NCBI GenBank assembly: GCA_002316315.1
Contig: DCDG01000047.1
Location: 7,245-71,244, forward strand
From: Candidatus Aminicenantes bacterium UBA1061
GTDB taxonomy: Bacteria; Acidobacteriota; Aminicenantia; Aminicenantales; Saccharicenantaceae
Length of the DNA stretch: 64,000 bases
Direction: 5' to 3'
Positions 1 to 8,239 of the stretch are shown piece after piece. A program made the translations under genes and the position numbers. The number at the start of each line of letters is the position of its first letter. The first letter of the stretch is position 1. The notes below the pieces were generated by a model. That model was not told where the DNA came from and made no database searches. It was given only the letters and a program-made list of their open reading frames with translations.

Positions 1-1377
1 TTCAATTATCCTCGTCTTTTGCCTCGCCTGGCCAGCTGGCGGCCAGATCTGAAAGCAATTAGTTATCGCTTCTTTAGCCGGCTTAATGTCAGTGAAAGAA
101 TCAGAGACTATGCTACCCGCTCCGGCAGCCCGATTTCTCTGGTTACTCCACAGGAGTGGCGGATGCTGTATATCGGAGCCATGGGGGTTGTCTTTAGAGC
201 CGTGGCCGCTTCCGATTTCCGGATTATTCCTGGCCAGGGTCTGCCTGAAAATATCTGTGTTGATGGGGAACATCCTGGCTTGATTGAACTCGGCGAGATT
301 AAACAATATAAAGGGCCTCTGTCTTTAGCGCGCCTTTTAATTGAAAATTTCTACCAGAAGGTAGTAGCGGCTTACCCCTGGGCCGGGAAGATAATAGATC
401 TAAGCTGGATATTTGATGCCTGTTTTGAAGTCTGGGAAGAAAAACAGGCACTGAACTTTCTGGAAGAGTTTTTCCACGAACTCCAGCAGGAGGATATCGA
501 ACTGGAGGGCTTTGGCTCCTTTCGTTTTCAGCTGGAAAGTTATCTCAGCGAAATTCGCCAGAATCCAGTTATGCCCGTTTCGGTTTTGACTGCTATCCGC
601 AAATATAAAGAATGGGAAATATCCAACGGACAGGCCACTCCCTTCGAGCGTGAGAAAAAAGTTATTGAACTGATCAATGAGTTTCGCCTTAATTCTCGTC
701 CTGAGCTGCTGAGATTTTATGTTTACCGCCATACTTATTTTTCTTCTGCTCCGGCTGAGGTCATCGTTGCTTTCGAAAAATTACTGGACAGAATGAAAAG
801 TCAGCCTGATAAGATGGCCATACAGTTTGTTGAACTATCTGAAATACAATCGAATCTTGAGTCGGAAGAAGACCGTCAGGTATTCAGCCGAATGGTTTTT
901 CCCAGGGCAACAGAGACCAAAGATCTTGATCTGGCCAAAACAGGTGAGTCAGGGCGGGAAAAGCTGATCATAAAATCGACCGTTACCGACCGGCAGGGGA
1001 ACCAGCTCACCTTCCGAGAGAGTTATGAACCAGCTGAGATCGGCCAATTATATCACCTTTTCCTCCTGGACAATTACCCGCGGGTGATTTCTCAGCAAAA
1101 CCATAACCTGGTTCTGGTTGATGATGACGGTCTGGTCATCGGCGGCATTTGCTTCCGGAATCTGTCTTCGGAAGTGGTCTTTATGGAAGGAATCGTTGTT
1201 GCCCGGGGATATAAGCAGAAGGGACTGGGCCGGGCTATGCTCAGGGATTTTATTGAAAGAATGAGGAATTCAGGTGTCAAGCTGGTAATGACTCATTATC
1301 TAATTCCATTCTTTTTTATGAAGGAAGGTTTTGTCCTTGATAAAAGATGGGGAGCACTGGTAAAATATCTGAGTTAA
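1..1377 (+). CDS. GNAT-family acetyltransferase domain protein, 5' end outside window
   Basis: The reading frame is open to the first base, so the true start probably lies upstream; the first possible start inside the window is a TTG at 19. Counting from there, about 330 residues of mostly helical sequence that I cannot assign precede a C-terminal GNAT acetyltransferase domain (about residues 345-450). That domain shows strands such as LVIGGICF and the acetyl-CoA pyrophosphate loop GYKQKGLGRAML. The substrate is unknown. The gene is followed by a promoter for rplU and is probably not part of the ribosomal operon. The GNAT assignment is firm; the N-terminal part and the biological role are not. 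Confidence 0.7.
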   Translation, partial: FNYPRLLPRLASWRPDLKAISYRFFSRLNVSERIRDYATRSGSPISLVTPQEWRMLYIGAMGVVFRAVAASDFRIIPGQGLPENICVDGEHPGLIELGEIKQYKGPLSLARLLIENFYQKVVAAYPWAGKIIDLSWIFDACFEVWEEKQALNFLEEFFHELQQEDIELEGFGSFRFQLESYLSEIRQNPVMPVSVLTAIRKYKEWEISNGQATPFEREKKVIELINEFRLNSRPELLRFYVYRHTYFSSAPAEVIVAFEKLLDRMKSQPDKMAIQFVELSEIQSNLESEEDRQVFSRMVFPRATETKDLDLAKTGESGREKLIIKSTVTDRQGNQLTFRESYEPAEIGQLYHLFLLDNYPRVISQQNHNLVLVDDDGLVIGGICFRNLSSEVVFMEGIVVARGYKQKGLGRAMLRDFIERMRNSGVKLVMTHYLIPFFFMKEGFVLDKRWGALVKYLS

Positions 1378-1404
1378 CTTGAACTTGACTGGCAGGCTAT
1401 CTGG

Positions 1405-1433
1405 TTGACATAAAATGGCTTGTGTGTTAAATT
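1405..1433 (+). promoter_or_regulatory. sigma-70-type promoter for rplU operon
   Basis: The -35 box TTGACA (1405-1410) and the -10 box TAAATT (1428-1433) are separated by 17 bp. The site lies about 40 bases upstream of the rplU start. An overlapping second candidate uses TTGACT at 1385-1390. Assignment is from consensus only. Confidence 0.6.
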
Positions 1434-1470
1434 TAATGCTCAATTTTTATCCCCGGAAAGGTGAAAAGCC

Positions 1471-1971
1471 ATGTTTGCAGTGATTAAAACAGGTGGCAAG
1501 CAGTATCGAGTGAAAGAAGGAGATGTCCTCTCAATAGAAAAACTTGAGGCTTTACCAGGGGCCGTGGTCACTTTTGATCAGGTTTTGCTGATAGAAGATG
1601 AGGGCAGAATTCTTGTCGGTAACCCCTATGTGGAGAAAGCCACAGTCACCGGTGAAGTAATTGAAACTTATAAGGATGATAAAATTACCGTCTTCAAAAA
1701 GAAAAGAAGGAAAGGCTACCGCCGGACGAAAGGTCACCGTCAGCTGCTGACTAAAGTAAAAATTGCAGTAATTTATCCTGAGGGGTCAGGCATGACAGCC
1801 GCGGAGCCAGCTGAGAGTCAAGTCGAAAAACCAGCAGAAGAAAAAGCCAAGCCCCGGGTCAGAAAGAGCCAGGTGAAAGAGCCGTCCTCAGCCAGGGAAA
1901 AAGCTCCGGTCAAAAAAACACCAAGAACAACGAAGAAGACTGAAAATAAGGAAGAAAACAAGGAGAACTGA
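1471..1971 (+). CDS. rplU: 50S ribosomal protein L21 with long basic C-terminal tail
   Basis: Large-subunit ribosomal protein that binds 23S rRNA. The first ~105 residues are a standard L21, with the start MFAVIKTGGKQYRV and the lysine/arginine-rich signature KKKRRKGYRRTKGHRQ. Typical bacterial L21 is about 100-105 residues, but this protein has 166. The extra ~60 residues are rich in Ala, Lys, Glu and Pro, low in complexity, and end in an Asn/Glu/Lys run. rpmA follows after 2 bases, so the two are co-translated as in most bacteria. An AAAGGTG ribosome site precedes the ATG. The tail is probably disordered and may contact rRNA or extend from the ribosome surface; that is inference. Confidence 0.97.
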   Translation: MFAVIKTGGKQYRVKEGDVLSIEKLEALPGAVVTFDQVLLIEDEGRILVGNPYVEKATVTGEVIETYKDDKITVFKKKRRKGYRRTKGHRQLLTKVKIAVIYPEGSGMTAAEPAESQVEKPAEEKAKPRVRKSQVKEPSSAREKAPVKKTPRTTKKTENKEENKEN

Positions 1972-1973
1972 AC

Positions 1974-2243
1974 ATGGCTCACAAGAGATCAGGTGTTAAT
2001 GGCAGAGATTCCAATCCGAAACATCTCGGAGTTAAGACTTTTGGTGGAGAAATGGTAAGGGCTGGTTCGATTCTGGTCAGACAAAGAGGAACTAGGCTGA
2101 AACCAGGCCAGAATGTCGGGCGTGGCGGCGATGATACTCTTTATGCCATGATAGAAGGCCAGGTCAAATTTGAAGATAAAGGAAGGATGGGGAAATTCGT
2201 TTCGGTTTTGCCCTTGGAGGAAAAGACCGAAAACGCTTCGTAA
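1974..2243 (+). CDS. rpmA: 50S ribosomal protein L27
   Basis: Ribosomal protein whose N-terminus reaches the peptidyl transferase centre. The 89-residue product starts MAHKRSGVNGRDSNPKHLG and carries the L27 core (LVRQRGTR, VGRGGDDTLYA). The usual length is about 85. The mature N-terminus starts directly after Met, with no Firmicutes-type cleavable extension. It lies 2 bases after rplU in the conserved order rplU-rpmA-obg. About 100 bases without a clear terminator separate it from obg. Confidence 0.98.
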   Translation: MAHKRSGVNGRDSNPKHLGVKTFGGEMVRAGSILVRQRGTRLKPGQNVGRGGDDTLYAMIEGQVKFEDKGRMGKFVSVLPLEEKTENAS

Positions 2244-2345
2244 ACATGGGACAAGCTCCCTGGATTCTTAATTTCATTAAGGTTAGAGACAGCGAACCGT
2301 GGGCTATCTCTGTCAGATTCAAGCTCTCCCTCAACGGATATTAAA

Positions 2346-3374
2346 TTGTTTATTGATCGGGTAAAAGTTCAGCTGATTGCCGGCAAAGGTGGTGATGGAT
2401 GTGTCAGCTTCCGGCGGGAATACCGCGTCCCCAAGGGTGGGCCTGATGGTGGACGTGGTGGTGACGGCGGCAACATCTACCTGGTAAGTGATCAAAACCT
2501 TAATACTCTGGCTTTCTTCCGATTTCACCCGATTAATAAAGCAAAAAAGGGAGCCCATGGACAGGGCTCGAACCGGCAGGGGAAAAAGGGCCAGGATCTC
2601 TATCTTAGAGTCCCTGTTGGGACCATGGTAAAAGTGGCGACTACCGGGCGGATTCTCCATGATTTTCTAAAGCCAGGGGAAATTTATCTGGCAGCCAGGG
2701 GAGGCCGGGGGGGACGTGGAAATGCCAGCTTCGCTACACCTACGCACCAGGTTCCCAGAGAGTTTGAAAAAGGAAAACCGGGTGAAGAAATAGAAGTTAT
2801 TCTTGAATTGAAACTGATTGCTGATGTTGGCCTGGTTGGCTTCCCCAATGCCGGGAAATCCACTCTGATTTCCAAAATATCGGCGGCTCGGCCACTGATT
2901 GCCGATTACCCTTTTACCACTCTTGTTCCCAATCTGGGAGTGGTTGATCTGGGGGAAAATGAGAGCCTGGTAGTGGCGGACATTCCTGGTTTAATCGAAG
3001 GTGCCCATCAGGGACATGGACTCGGAATACAATTTCTCAGGCACATAGAACGCACCAAAATACTGGTTCATTTAATCGACATCTCTCCCTTGACTCAAAG
3101 AGACCCGGTCAGGGATTATGAGGTAATCCAGAATGAGCTAAAGGCTTTTAATCCTGACCTGCTGGCCAGGAAGCAGATTATTGCTGCTAACAAAATAGAT
3201 CTTCTAAGTGAAAATCAGCAGGAGCGGTTGACAGCCGTTAAAAAACTGGCCAGGCGGGAAAGGAAGCCGTTTGTGGCTATCTCGGCTGCCACCGGTGAAG
3301 GTTTAGCCAGTTTGGTCAGTTCGATAGCCAGAATGTTAAAAGACGAAAAGAAAGAAAAATTGGATGAAGATTAA
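2346..3374 (+). CDS. obg: GTPase Obg
   Basis: Ribosome-associated GTPase for 50S assembly and stress control. The start is TTG at 2346 (first residues FIDRVKVQ, the family's usual beginning), without a strong ribosome-binding site. Residues 1-158 are the glycine-rich Obg fold. The G domain follows, with G1 GFPNAGKST (165-173), G3 DIPG and G4 NKID. At 342 residues it stops soon after the G domain, so it lacks the C-terminal OCT domain of Bacillus Obg and the acidic tail of E. coli ObgE. nadD follows after 30 bases. Confidence 0.97.
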   Translation: MFIDRVKVQLIAGKGGDGCVSFRREYRVPKGGPDGGRGGDGGNIYLVSDQNLNTLAFFRFHPINKAKKGAHGQGSNRQGKKGQDLYLRVPVGTMVKVATTGRILHDFLKPGEIYLAARGGRGGRGNASFATPTHQVPREFEKGKPGEEIEVILELKLIADVGLVGFPNAGKSTLISKISAARPLIADYPFTTLVPNLGVVDLGENESLVVADIPGLIEGAHQGHGLGIQFLRHIERTKILVHLIDISPLTQRDPVRDYEVIQNELKAFNPDLLARKQIIAANKIDLLSENQQERLTAVKKLARRERKPFVAISAATGEGLASLVSSIARMLKDEKKEKLDED

Positions 3375-3404
3375 AAAAGAATGATAAAATGAGTTAAAAA
3401 GAAA

Positions 3405-4055
3405 ATGGCTTTAACCGGTCTTTTTGGAGGAACTTTTAATCCGATACACAATGGCCATTTATGGGCTGCTGAAGAAGTCAGGAAATATTTGCCCATGCAG
3501 AGAATTTTATTTATCCCTTCCTATATACCCCCTCACAAGGATCAAAAAGAAGTGGTGCCTGCCTGGCACCGCCTGCGCATGGTAGAAATTGCCTGCCAGG
3601 CACATCCTGGATTTATTGCTTCCGACCTGGAGGTTAAAAATCCCGGTCCTTCATATTCGATTATCACATTAAAAAAACTCAAAGAACTTTTTCCACAGGA
3701 TACTTTCTGGTTTATTCTTGGCTCTGATGCCTTCCTCGAGATAGATACCTGGAAAGATTATACCCGGCTTCTCCAGGAGTGTTCTTTTGTTATTGTCAGG
3801 CGCCCAGGCTACGAGCTTGAAAAATTAAATAAGGTCATCGATAAAATAAGACCTGAACTGGTGGTAGAAATAGACAAGCAGGAAAAGGCAGAAGTCAAAG
3901 ACTGCGGGCGGCCCGGGCTTTATCTCATTGATATTGATGCTCTTGATATTTCTTCTTCTAAAATAAGGCAAAGGCTGCGGGCCGGGCTGCCGGTGACAGG
4001 GCTGGTTCCGCCCGGGGTCGAAGATTATATTTTAAAAAATCATTTATATCGTTGA
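3405..4055 (+). CDS. nadD: nicotinate-nucleotide adenylyltransferase
   Basis: Transfers AMP from ATP to nicotinate mononucleotide, giving deamido-NAD, the substrate of the NadE encoded at 7.4-8.2 kb. The nucleotidyltransferase motif GGTFNPIHNGHL (residues 8-19, with HxGH) and the C-terminal SSSKIRQRL (ISSTxIR-type) are both present. Length 216 fits the family. The ATG at 3405 has no obvious ribosome-binding site. The place between obg and rsfS is a common bacterial arrangement. Confidence 0.97.
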   Translation: MALTGLFGGTFNPIHNGHLWAAEEVRKYLPMQRILFIPSYIPPHKDQKEVVPAWHRLRMVEIACQAHPGFIASDLEVKNPGPSYSIITLKKLKELFPQDTFWFILGSDAFLEIDTWKDYTRLLQECSFVIVRRPGYELEKLNKVIDKIRPELVVEIDKQEKAEVKDCGRPGLYLIDIDALDISSSKIRQRLRAGLPVTGLVPPGVEDYILKNHLYR

Positions 4056-4079
4056 TGGGAAAGGAGATAAAAAGAACAA

Positions 4080-4448
4080 TTGAAAGACGGAGAAAAAAAA
4101 TTCACCAAACGCAGTTTACCAAAAGAAGTTAAGCTAACAATTAAGGCCAGTCAGGCCAAGAAAGCAGAAGGGTTATGCGTGCTTGATCTGAGGGATCTGA
4201 CCAGCTTTACTGATTTTTTCATCATTATGAATGGAAATTCCTCCAGGCAAAACATAGCTATCTATCAAAATATTGAAGAAGAGCTAAAGAAGGAAAAAAT
4301 ACGTCCATTTGGAGTGGAGGGACTGGAAAGAGCTGAGTGGATTCTTATTGACTATGGCTCTTTAGTTATTCATATATTTTCCAAATCGATAAGGGAGCAT
4401 TACGCTCTGGAGAAACTCTGGGCCGATGCCCCCCGGCTTGATTATTGA
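4080..4448 (+). CDS. rsfS: ribosome silencing factor RsfS
   Basis: RsfS/Iojap (DUF143) protein that binds L14 on the 50S subunit and blocks subunit joining in starved cells. The 122-residue product carries the family signatures DLTSFTDFFIIMNGNSSRQ and YGSLVIHIFSKSIREHYALE. The start is TTG at 4080, 8-10 bases after an AGGAG site. It lies 25 bases after nadD, the usual neighbour. The next gene has its own promoter-like sequence. Confidence 0.95.
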   Translation: MKDGEKKFTKRSLPKEVKLTIKASQAKKAEGLCVLDLRDLTSFTDFFIIMNGNSSRQNIAIYQNIEEELKKEKIRPFGVEGLERAEWILIDYGSLVIHIFSKSIREHYALEKLWADAPRLDY

Positions 4449-4465
4449 CAGTATTTATTTTTTTC

Positions 4466-4494
4466 TTGACTTTTGACCGATAAATATTTATTTA
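4466..4494 (+). promoter_or_regulatory. candidate promoter for rlmH
   Basis: TTGACT (4466-4471) and TATTTA (4489-4494) are spaced by 17 bp in an AT-rich gap ahead of rlmH. The -10 element is weak, so this is a consensus-based guess. Confidence 0.45.
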
Positions 4495-4510
4495 TTAGAA
4501 ACCGATCAGG

Positions 4511-4978
4511 ATGAAAATTTTATTTGTCTGGCCAGGGAAAACCAGAAATGCCAGCCAACGGGCTTTACAGCATGAATATCTGCAGAAAATAAAGCCCCTG
4601 GCGCAGGCTAGCCTGATAGAAACACAGGAGGCCAGGGGGCTTGAAGAAAAATGGGCTGAAAAAATTCTGGAAAAAGAAGCCAGGGGGCTTGAAAAATATA
4701 CAAAGGATGGATATATTATCTGCCTTTCAGACGAAGGAAAAGAATTAAACTCGAAGGGATTAGCTGATTTGATTGAGTCAAAAGGCTTGAATTCAGGTAA
4801 GCAGCTGGTTTTTTTAGTTGGAGGTTTTCTTGGCCTGGCGCCAAGGATAATGGAAAAAGCCGATCTAAAACTGTCACTATCTAAAATGACTTTTTCTCAT
4901 GAGCTGGCCAGGACAGTTCTTCTTGAGCAGGTTTACCGGGCTTTAAGCTTAATCAAAGGTTATGCTTATCCTAAATAA
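4511..4978 (+). CDS. rlmH: 23S rRNA pseudouridine-1915 N3-methyltransferase RlmH
   Basis: SPOUT-class methyltransferase that methylates pseudouridine 1915 in helix 69 of 23S rRNA using S-adenosylmethionine. The 155-residue length matches the family. The knot region is visible as VFLVGGFLGLAP and the C-terminal signature as LSLSKMTFSHELARTVLLEQ followed by VYRA. The usual GG-ADG loop is altered to GGFLGL, a mild deviation. It sits next to rsfS as in many genomes. Confidence 0.93.
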   Translation: MKILFVWPGKTRNASQRALQHEYLQKIKPLAQASLIETQEARGLEEKWAEKILEKEARGLEKYTKDGYIICLSDEGKELNSKGLADLIESKGLNSGKQLVFLVGGFLGLAPRIMEKADLKLSLSKMTFSHELARTVLLEQVYRALSLIKGYAYPK

Positions 4979-4989
4979 CAGGGGGTTAC

Positions 4990-5367
4990 ATGCCTGAAAA
5001 ATTCAAGTTATCCAAAAAAGAAAAAGAGGAATTCAGAAAACTGCTGCTGGAAAGGAAAAGCAGCATAATCAGAAAATTGAGCCAGTTCTACCATGAAAGT
5101 AAAGAAATTGAAACTGGCACGGCCCTGGACGTTGTTGATAAGGCTGAAACTTCTTATACGAAAGAGTTTCTCCTGGGATTAACTGATAGTGAACGAGAGC
5201 AGCTGCAATTAATCGACCAGGCTCTCGATAGATTGGAAAAAGGTGAATATGGCCTTTGTCAGGTCTGTCATAAAGAGATTGGGAAAAAGCGCCTGCAAAT
5301 TATTCCCTGGGCGCCATATTGCATAGGCTGTCAGGAGAAGATAGAAGGCGGAACTTCAGGAAAGTGA
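4990..5367 (+). CDS. DksA/TraR-type C4 zinc finger protein
   Basis: The 125-residue protein has a helical N-terminal hairpin (residues 5-80) and a C-terminal C4 zinc finger with CxxC pairs in GLCQVCHKEI and YCIGCQEKI. This is the DksA/TraR/YteA layout. DksA-type proteins act through the secondary channel of RNA polymerase, often with ppGpp. The hairpin tip lacks the DxxDxA acidic pair of true DksA as far as I can see, so the exact role is open. Its stop codon overlaps the GTG start of comF (GTGA). Confidence 0.85.
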   Translation: MPEKFKLSKKEKEEFRKLLLERKSSIIRKLSQFYHESKEIETGTALDVVDKAETSYTKEFLLGLTDSEREQLQLIDQALDRLEKGEYGLCQVCHKEIGKKRLQIIPWAPYCIGCQEKIEGGTSGK

Positions 5368-6101
5368 CCATTTTAAAATTGGTTAACCGGCTTACCCAGC
5401 CGGTTAAGCTGGCCGTTTTCCCTTCCTTTTGCCAGCTTTGTGGCCAGCTCCTTCTTGAACCTGAGGAAAAAGTGGTCTGCCGCCAGTGCCTGCAGAAAAT
5501 TGATATCCATCGAGGCCCGGTCTGCCTGGTTTGCGGCCAGTTTCTTTATCACCAAAATAAAATAGATTCAATTTGCCTCGAGTGCCAGAACAGCTTGCCT
5601 CCTTATGGACTTCATCGTTCCCTTGGACCATACTCAGGGCGTTTGAAGGAAATAATTATTCTTCTTAAATATAAGGGCAATGAACCTTTGGCTTCTTCTC
5701 TGGCTGAACATCTTTACCAGCATTTTGGACCACAGGGAGTACTGGCGGGAATAGATTTAATTGTGCCTGTCCCGCTGCATCGGCAAAAAAAAAGGCAAAG
5801 AGGATTCAATCAAGCGGAGCTATTAGCCCGATGGATAGCCAGACTGGCCTGTTGTTCATCTAGCCGCGGGGTGTTGATTAAAACCAGAAATACCCCTACC
5901 CAGGTTTCGCTTGAAGCCGGAAAGAGAGAATTGAACTTAAAAGGGGCTTTTGCTGTCAGAAAGAGAGAACTTGTTATGCAGAGGGTTATAATGCTGGTAG
6001 ATGATGTTTACACCACCGGCTCGACCATCAAGGAATGTACTTTAGCCCTTAAGAAGGCAGGGGCCAGAGAAGTTAGGGCCCTAACTCTGGCCAGAGCCTG
6101 A
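5364..6101 (+). CDS. comF: ComF-family phosphoribosyltransferase-like protein
   Basis: The preferred start is GTG at 5364, which overlaps the upstream stop as GTGA and implies coupled translation; a TTG at 5319 would lengthen the protein. The N-terminal part holds paired Cys motifs (FCQLCGQ, VCRQCLQ, CLVCGQ, CLECQ), a predicted zinc-binding region. The C-terminal type-I phosphoribosyltransferase domain shows the PRPP loop VMLVDDVYTTGST. ComF proteins take part in DNA uptake or recombination after transformation. No other competence gene is visible here, so the actual function is uncertain. About 245 residues, normal for the family. Confidence 0.9.
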   Translation: MTILKLVNRLTQPVKLAVFPSFCQLCGQLLLEPEEKVVCRQCLQKIDIHRGPVCLVCGQFLYHQNKIDSICLECQNSLPPYGLHRSLGPYSGRLKEIIILLKYKGNEPLASSLAEHLYQHFGPQGVLAGIDLIVPVPLHRQKKRQRGFNQAELLARWIARLACCSSSRGVLIKTRNTPTQVSLEAGKRELNLKGAFAVRKRELVMQRVIMLVDDVYTTGSTIKECTLALKKAGAREVRALTLARA

Positions 6102-6133
6102 AAAAAAGCCCCTGCCTGAAAAAGGCAGGGGCT
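6101..6133 (-). terminator. rho-independent terminator of hsp20
   Basis: A perfect 11-bp stem (6107-6117 with 6123-6133, arm AGCCCCTGCCT) has a 5-base loop. The plus-strand A run at 6101-6107 becomes the U tract on the minus strand, so it terminates hsp20. It lies in the convergent gap between comF and hsp20 and may also slow transcription from comF. Confidence 0.9.
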
Positions 6134-6160
6134 CTGGACAATCAAAACTGCTGCCAGTCT

Positions 6161-6646
6161 TTACTTTGAGGATTTTTCTTCTTCTTTCCCTGCGCTACCT
6201 GGCTTGAGGATTTTAACCTTTTTTGGTTTAACTTCCGGTTTCTTAGGCATATGGACTTTCAACAGGCCATTTGCAAACTCAGCATGGATATTCTCATAAT
6301 CTATATAATTGGGTAGGGTGAATAACCTGAAGAAGGAGCCATAAGCCCGTTCAATTCGATGGTAATTTTCTTCCTTGGTCTCCTTTTCCAGCTTTCTTTC
6401 GCCTTTAATGGAAAGAGTATTGTCCTCAACCTTGATTTCAACATCCTTCTCATTAACTCCAGGGAGTTCAGCTGTCAGAACAAGCTCACTCTCTGTTTCA
6501 TAAATATCAACGGCTGGAGACCAAGTGGCTTGCATCAGTTCAGAATCCTCAAATCGGAGCGTAGGAAAAGCATCCTCAAACAATCTGTTCATCCTGTCAC
6601 GGAGAACCGTTAAGTCCCGAAATGGATCCCATTTAGTGATGGCCAT
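6161..6646 (-). CDS. Hsp20-family small heat-shock protein
   Basis: ATP-independent holdase chaperone. The alpha-crystallin domain spans about residues 45-140, with WSPAVDIYETESELVLTAEL, GVNEKDVEIKVEDNTLSIKG and YGSFFRLFTLP visible. The C-terminal tail holds IxV-like VKILKPG. Length 161 is typical. The start is supported by a strong AAGGAGG site 5-10 bases upstream. It is a single-gene unit with a near-consensus sigma-70 promoter and its own terminator; I see no CIRCE or ROSE element. Confidence 0.95.
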   Translation of the reverse strand: MAITKWDPFRDLTVLRDRMNRLFEDAFPTLRFEDSELMQATWSPAVDIYETESELVLTAELPGVNEKDVEIKVEDNTLSIKGERKLEKETKEENYHRIERAYGSFFRLFTLPNYIDYENIHAEFANGLLKVHMPKKPEVKPKKVKILKPGSAGKEEEKSSK

Positions 6647-6684
6647 AGCTTAACCTCCTTTCATAAATTCTTTAGTCATTCATT

Positions 6685-6713
6685 AATATAATATCGTAGT
6701 ATCCATTTGTCAA
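6685..6713 (-). promoter_or_regulatory. sigma-70 promoter of hsp20
   Basis: On the minus strand TTGACA (6708-6713) is followed after exactly 17 bp by TATATT (6685-6690), about 38 bases ahead of the hsp20 ATG. A near-perfect housekeeping promoter for a heat-shock gene suggests constitutive expression or repressor control. Confidence 0.8.
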
Positions 6714-6731
6714 GTATTTTTTAAAAAAAAT

Positions 6732-7409
6732 TTATCTACCCTTTACAATAAGGGTAGCTTCCCCCCTCAATCTGTCTTCAGTAACCTTTAGTGTTAGATT
6801 ATCAAGATTTCCCCTGATAAATTCCTCATGAACTTTGGTTATTTCCCGGGCAAGAACCACTTCTCTCGGACCAAATATCTCTCTGGCCACTTCCACAAAC
6901 CGTATGAATTTTCTCATGGGGAGGAAAAAAACCAGAGTAGCTTCTTCTTCTGCCACTTCCTGCAGGAAATTCTTCAATCCGGACCTTTTAGCTGGTGGGA
7001 AACCCAGGAAGAGCACTCTATGAGTTGGCAGACCGGAGGCTGACAGGGCAGCCGTTAGGGCACTCGGGCCAGGGATGGGTACAACCTGAATCCTCCGCTC
7101 AATTGCTGCTCTGATCAGAGGGAAACCCGGATCTGATATGCCTGGCGTGCCAGCATCTGAAACAAGAGCTATGTCTTTGCCCTGCTCGAGAATTGACATA
7201 ATAAGTGGAATCTTCTGACTTTCCCGGGGTTGAAAGTACGAAATAAGTCGTTTTTTCAGGCCAAAGGCATTGAGCAGCTTGACTGTCTGGCGGGTATCCT
7301 CGCAGGCAATAGCTTCGACTTCGCTCAGGACTCGAAGTGCCCGTTGGGTAATATCCTGGAGATTGCCAATGGGTGTGCTGACTATAAATAAGCGCCCTTT
7401 CTGGTCCAT
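6732..7409 (-). CDS. rsmI: 16S rRNA (cytidine-1402 2'-O)-methyltransferase RsmI
   Basis: Tetrapyrrole-methylase-fold enzyme that methylates the 2'-O of C1402 in 16S rRNA. The family motifs STPIGNLQDITQRAL (residues 10-24), ACEDTRQT and SDAGTPGISDPG are intact. At 225 residues it is shorter than the ~280 of E. coli RsmI; the C-terminal accessory domain is missing, as in many short homologues. It begins 17 bases after nadE ends and is probably co-transcribed with it. Confidence 0.95.
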   Translation of the reverse strand: MDQKGRLFIVSTPIGNLQDITQRALRVLSEVEAIACEDTRQTVKLLNAFGLKKRLISYFQPRESQKIPLIMSILEQGKDIALVSDAGTPGISDPGFPLIRAAIERRIQVVPIPGPSALTAALSASGLPTHRVLFLGFPPAKRSGLKNFLQEVAEEEATLVFFLPMRKFIRFVEVAREIFGPREVVLAREITKVHEEFIRGNLDNLTLKVTEDRLRGEATLIVKGR

Positions 7410-7426
7410 TTTATTGCCGGCAGAGG

Positions 7427-8239
7427 TTATTTTCCCCAGTCATAAGGGTAAAGGAAATCATGGCCGACAGTCCGTTCCGACAGTTTGGCTACGGGGGGCA
7501 TTTTCCTTTTATATTCAGATTTTCTAATTAATTCAGCCACCTGGCGCACTTTTTTCTCTTCGAGGTCAGTCTTAATAGCCTCTTCTAATGTCATCCGTTC
7601 GTCTACCAGTCTGAAAAGGATTTTATCAAGTTCTTCATAACTCAGGCCGATTTCATCTTCATCAGTCTGACCAGGCCAAAGGCCAGCGGTCGGTTTTCGC
7701 TTGAGAATTTTCTCGGGTACACCAAGATACCGGGCAAGTTGGCCAACCTGAGTCTTATATAGATCTCCCATAGGATTTATCCCGCAGGCCAGATCGCCAT
7801 GAATTGTCCCATAGCCTATCAGTAATTCAGTCTTATTGCTCGTCCCGAGAATCATGGCTTTCATCCGGGCTGAATAGTCATAAAGGATTGACATCCGCTC
7901 CCTGGCCATCTTGTTACCCCGGAGAACCGGGTTATCGGTCAGATGACTGGAAAAATAGGCTTCAATCTGGGGAGAAATGTCAATTTTTTCAAAGTTTATT
8001 CCCAGAATCTTGCATACTTCCTCTGCCAGGCGAACACCTTCCTGATCATAATCTTTAAAGGGCATAATTAGCGCGAAAAGATTTTGTGGCCCGACGGCTT
8101 TAACTGCCAGGTAGCTGCAGACCGTAGAATCCAGGCCGCCTGATAGTCCAATGATATTCTGCTCGAAGCCTGCCTTGTGGCTTTCTTCCCTGATAAAATT
8201 GGTTAAAACTTTTGTGACGAGAAGGCAATTAATCTTCAT
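7427..8239 (-). CDS. nadE: NAD+ synthase, synthetase subunit
   Basis: Amidates deamido-NAD to NAD with ATP. The PP-loop IIGLSGGLDSTVCSYLAV (residues 29-46) and the family segments GTSNKTELLIGYGTIHGDLA and PTAGLWPGQTDEDEIGLSYE are present. The 270-residue length is that of the ammonia-type enzyme. The gene overlaps by 11 bases the end of a nitrilase-fold amidase gene, so ammonia from glutamine is probably delivered by that separate subunit, giving a two-protein version of the usual fused glutamine-dependent NadE. Confidence 0.95.
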   Translation of the reverse strand: MKINCLLVTKVLTNFIREESHKAGFEQNIIGLSGGLDSTVCSYLAVKAVGPQNLFALIMPFKDYDQEGVRLAEEVCKILGINFEKIDISPQIEAYFSSHLTDNPVLRGNKMARERMSILYDYSARMKAMILGTSNKTELLIGYGTIHGDLACGINPMGDLYKTQVGQLARYLGVPEKILKRKPTAGLWPGQTDEDEIGLSYEELDKILFRLVDERMTLEEAIKTDLEEKKVRQVAELIRKSEYKRKMPPVAKLSERTVGHDFLYPYDWGK

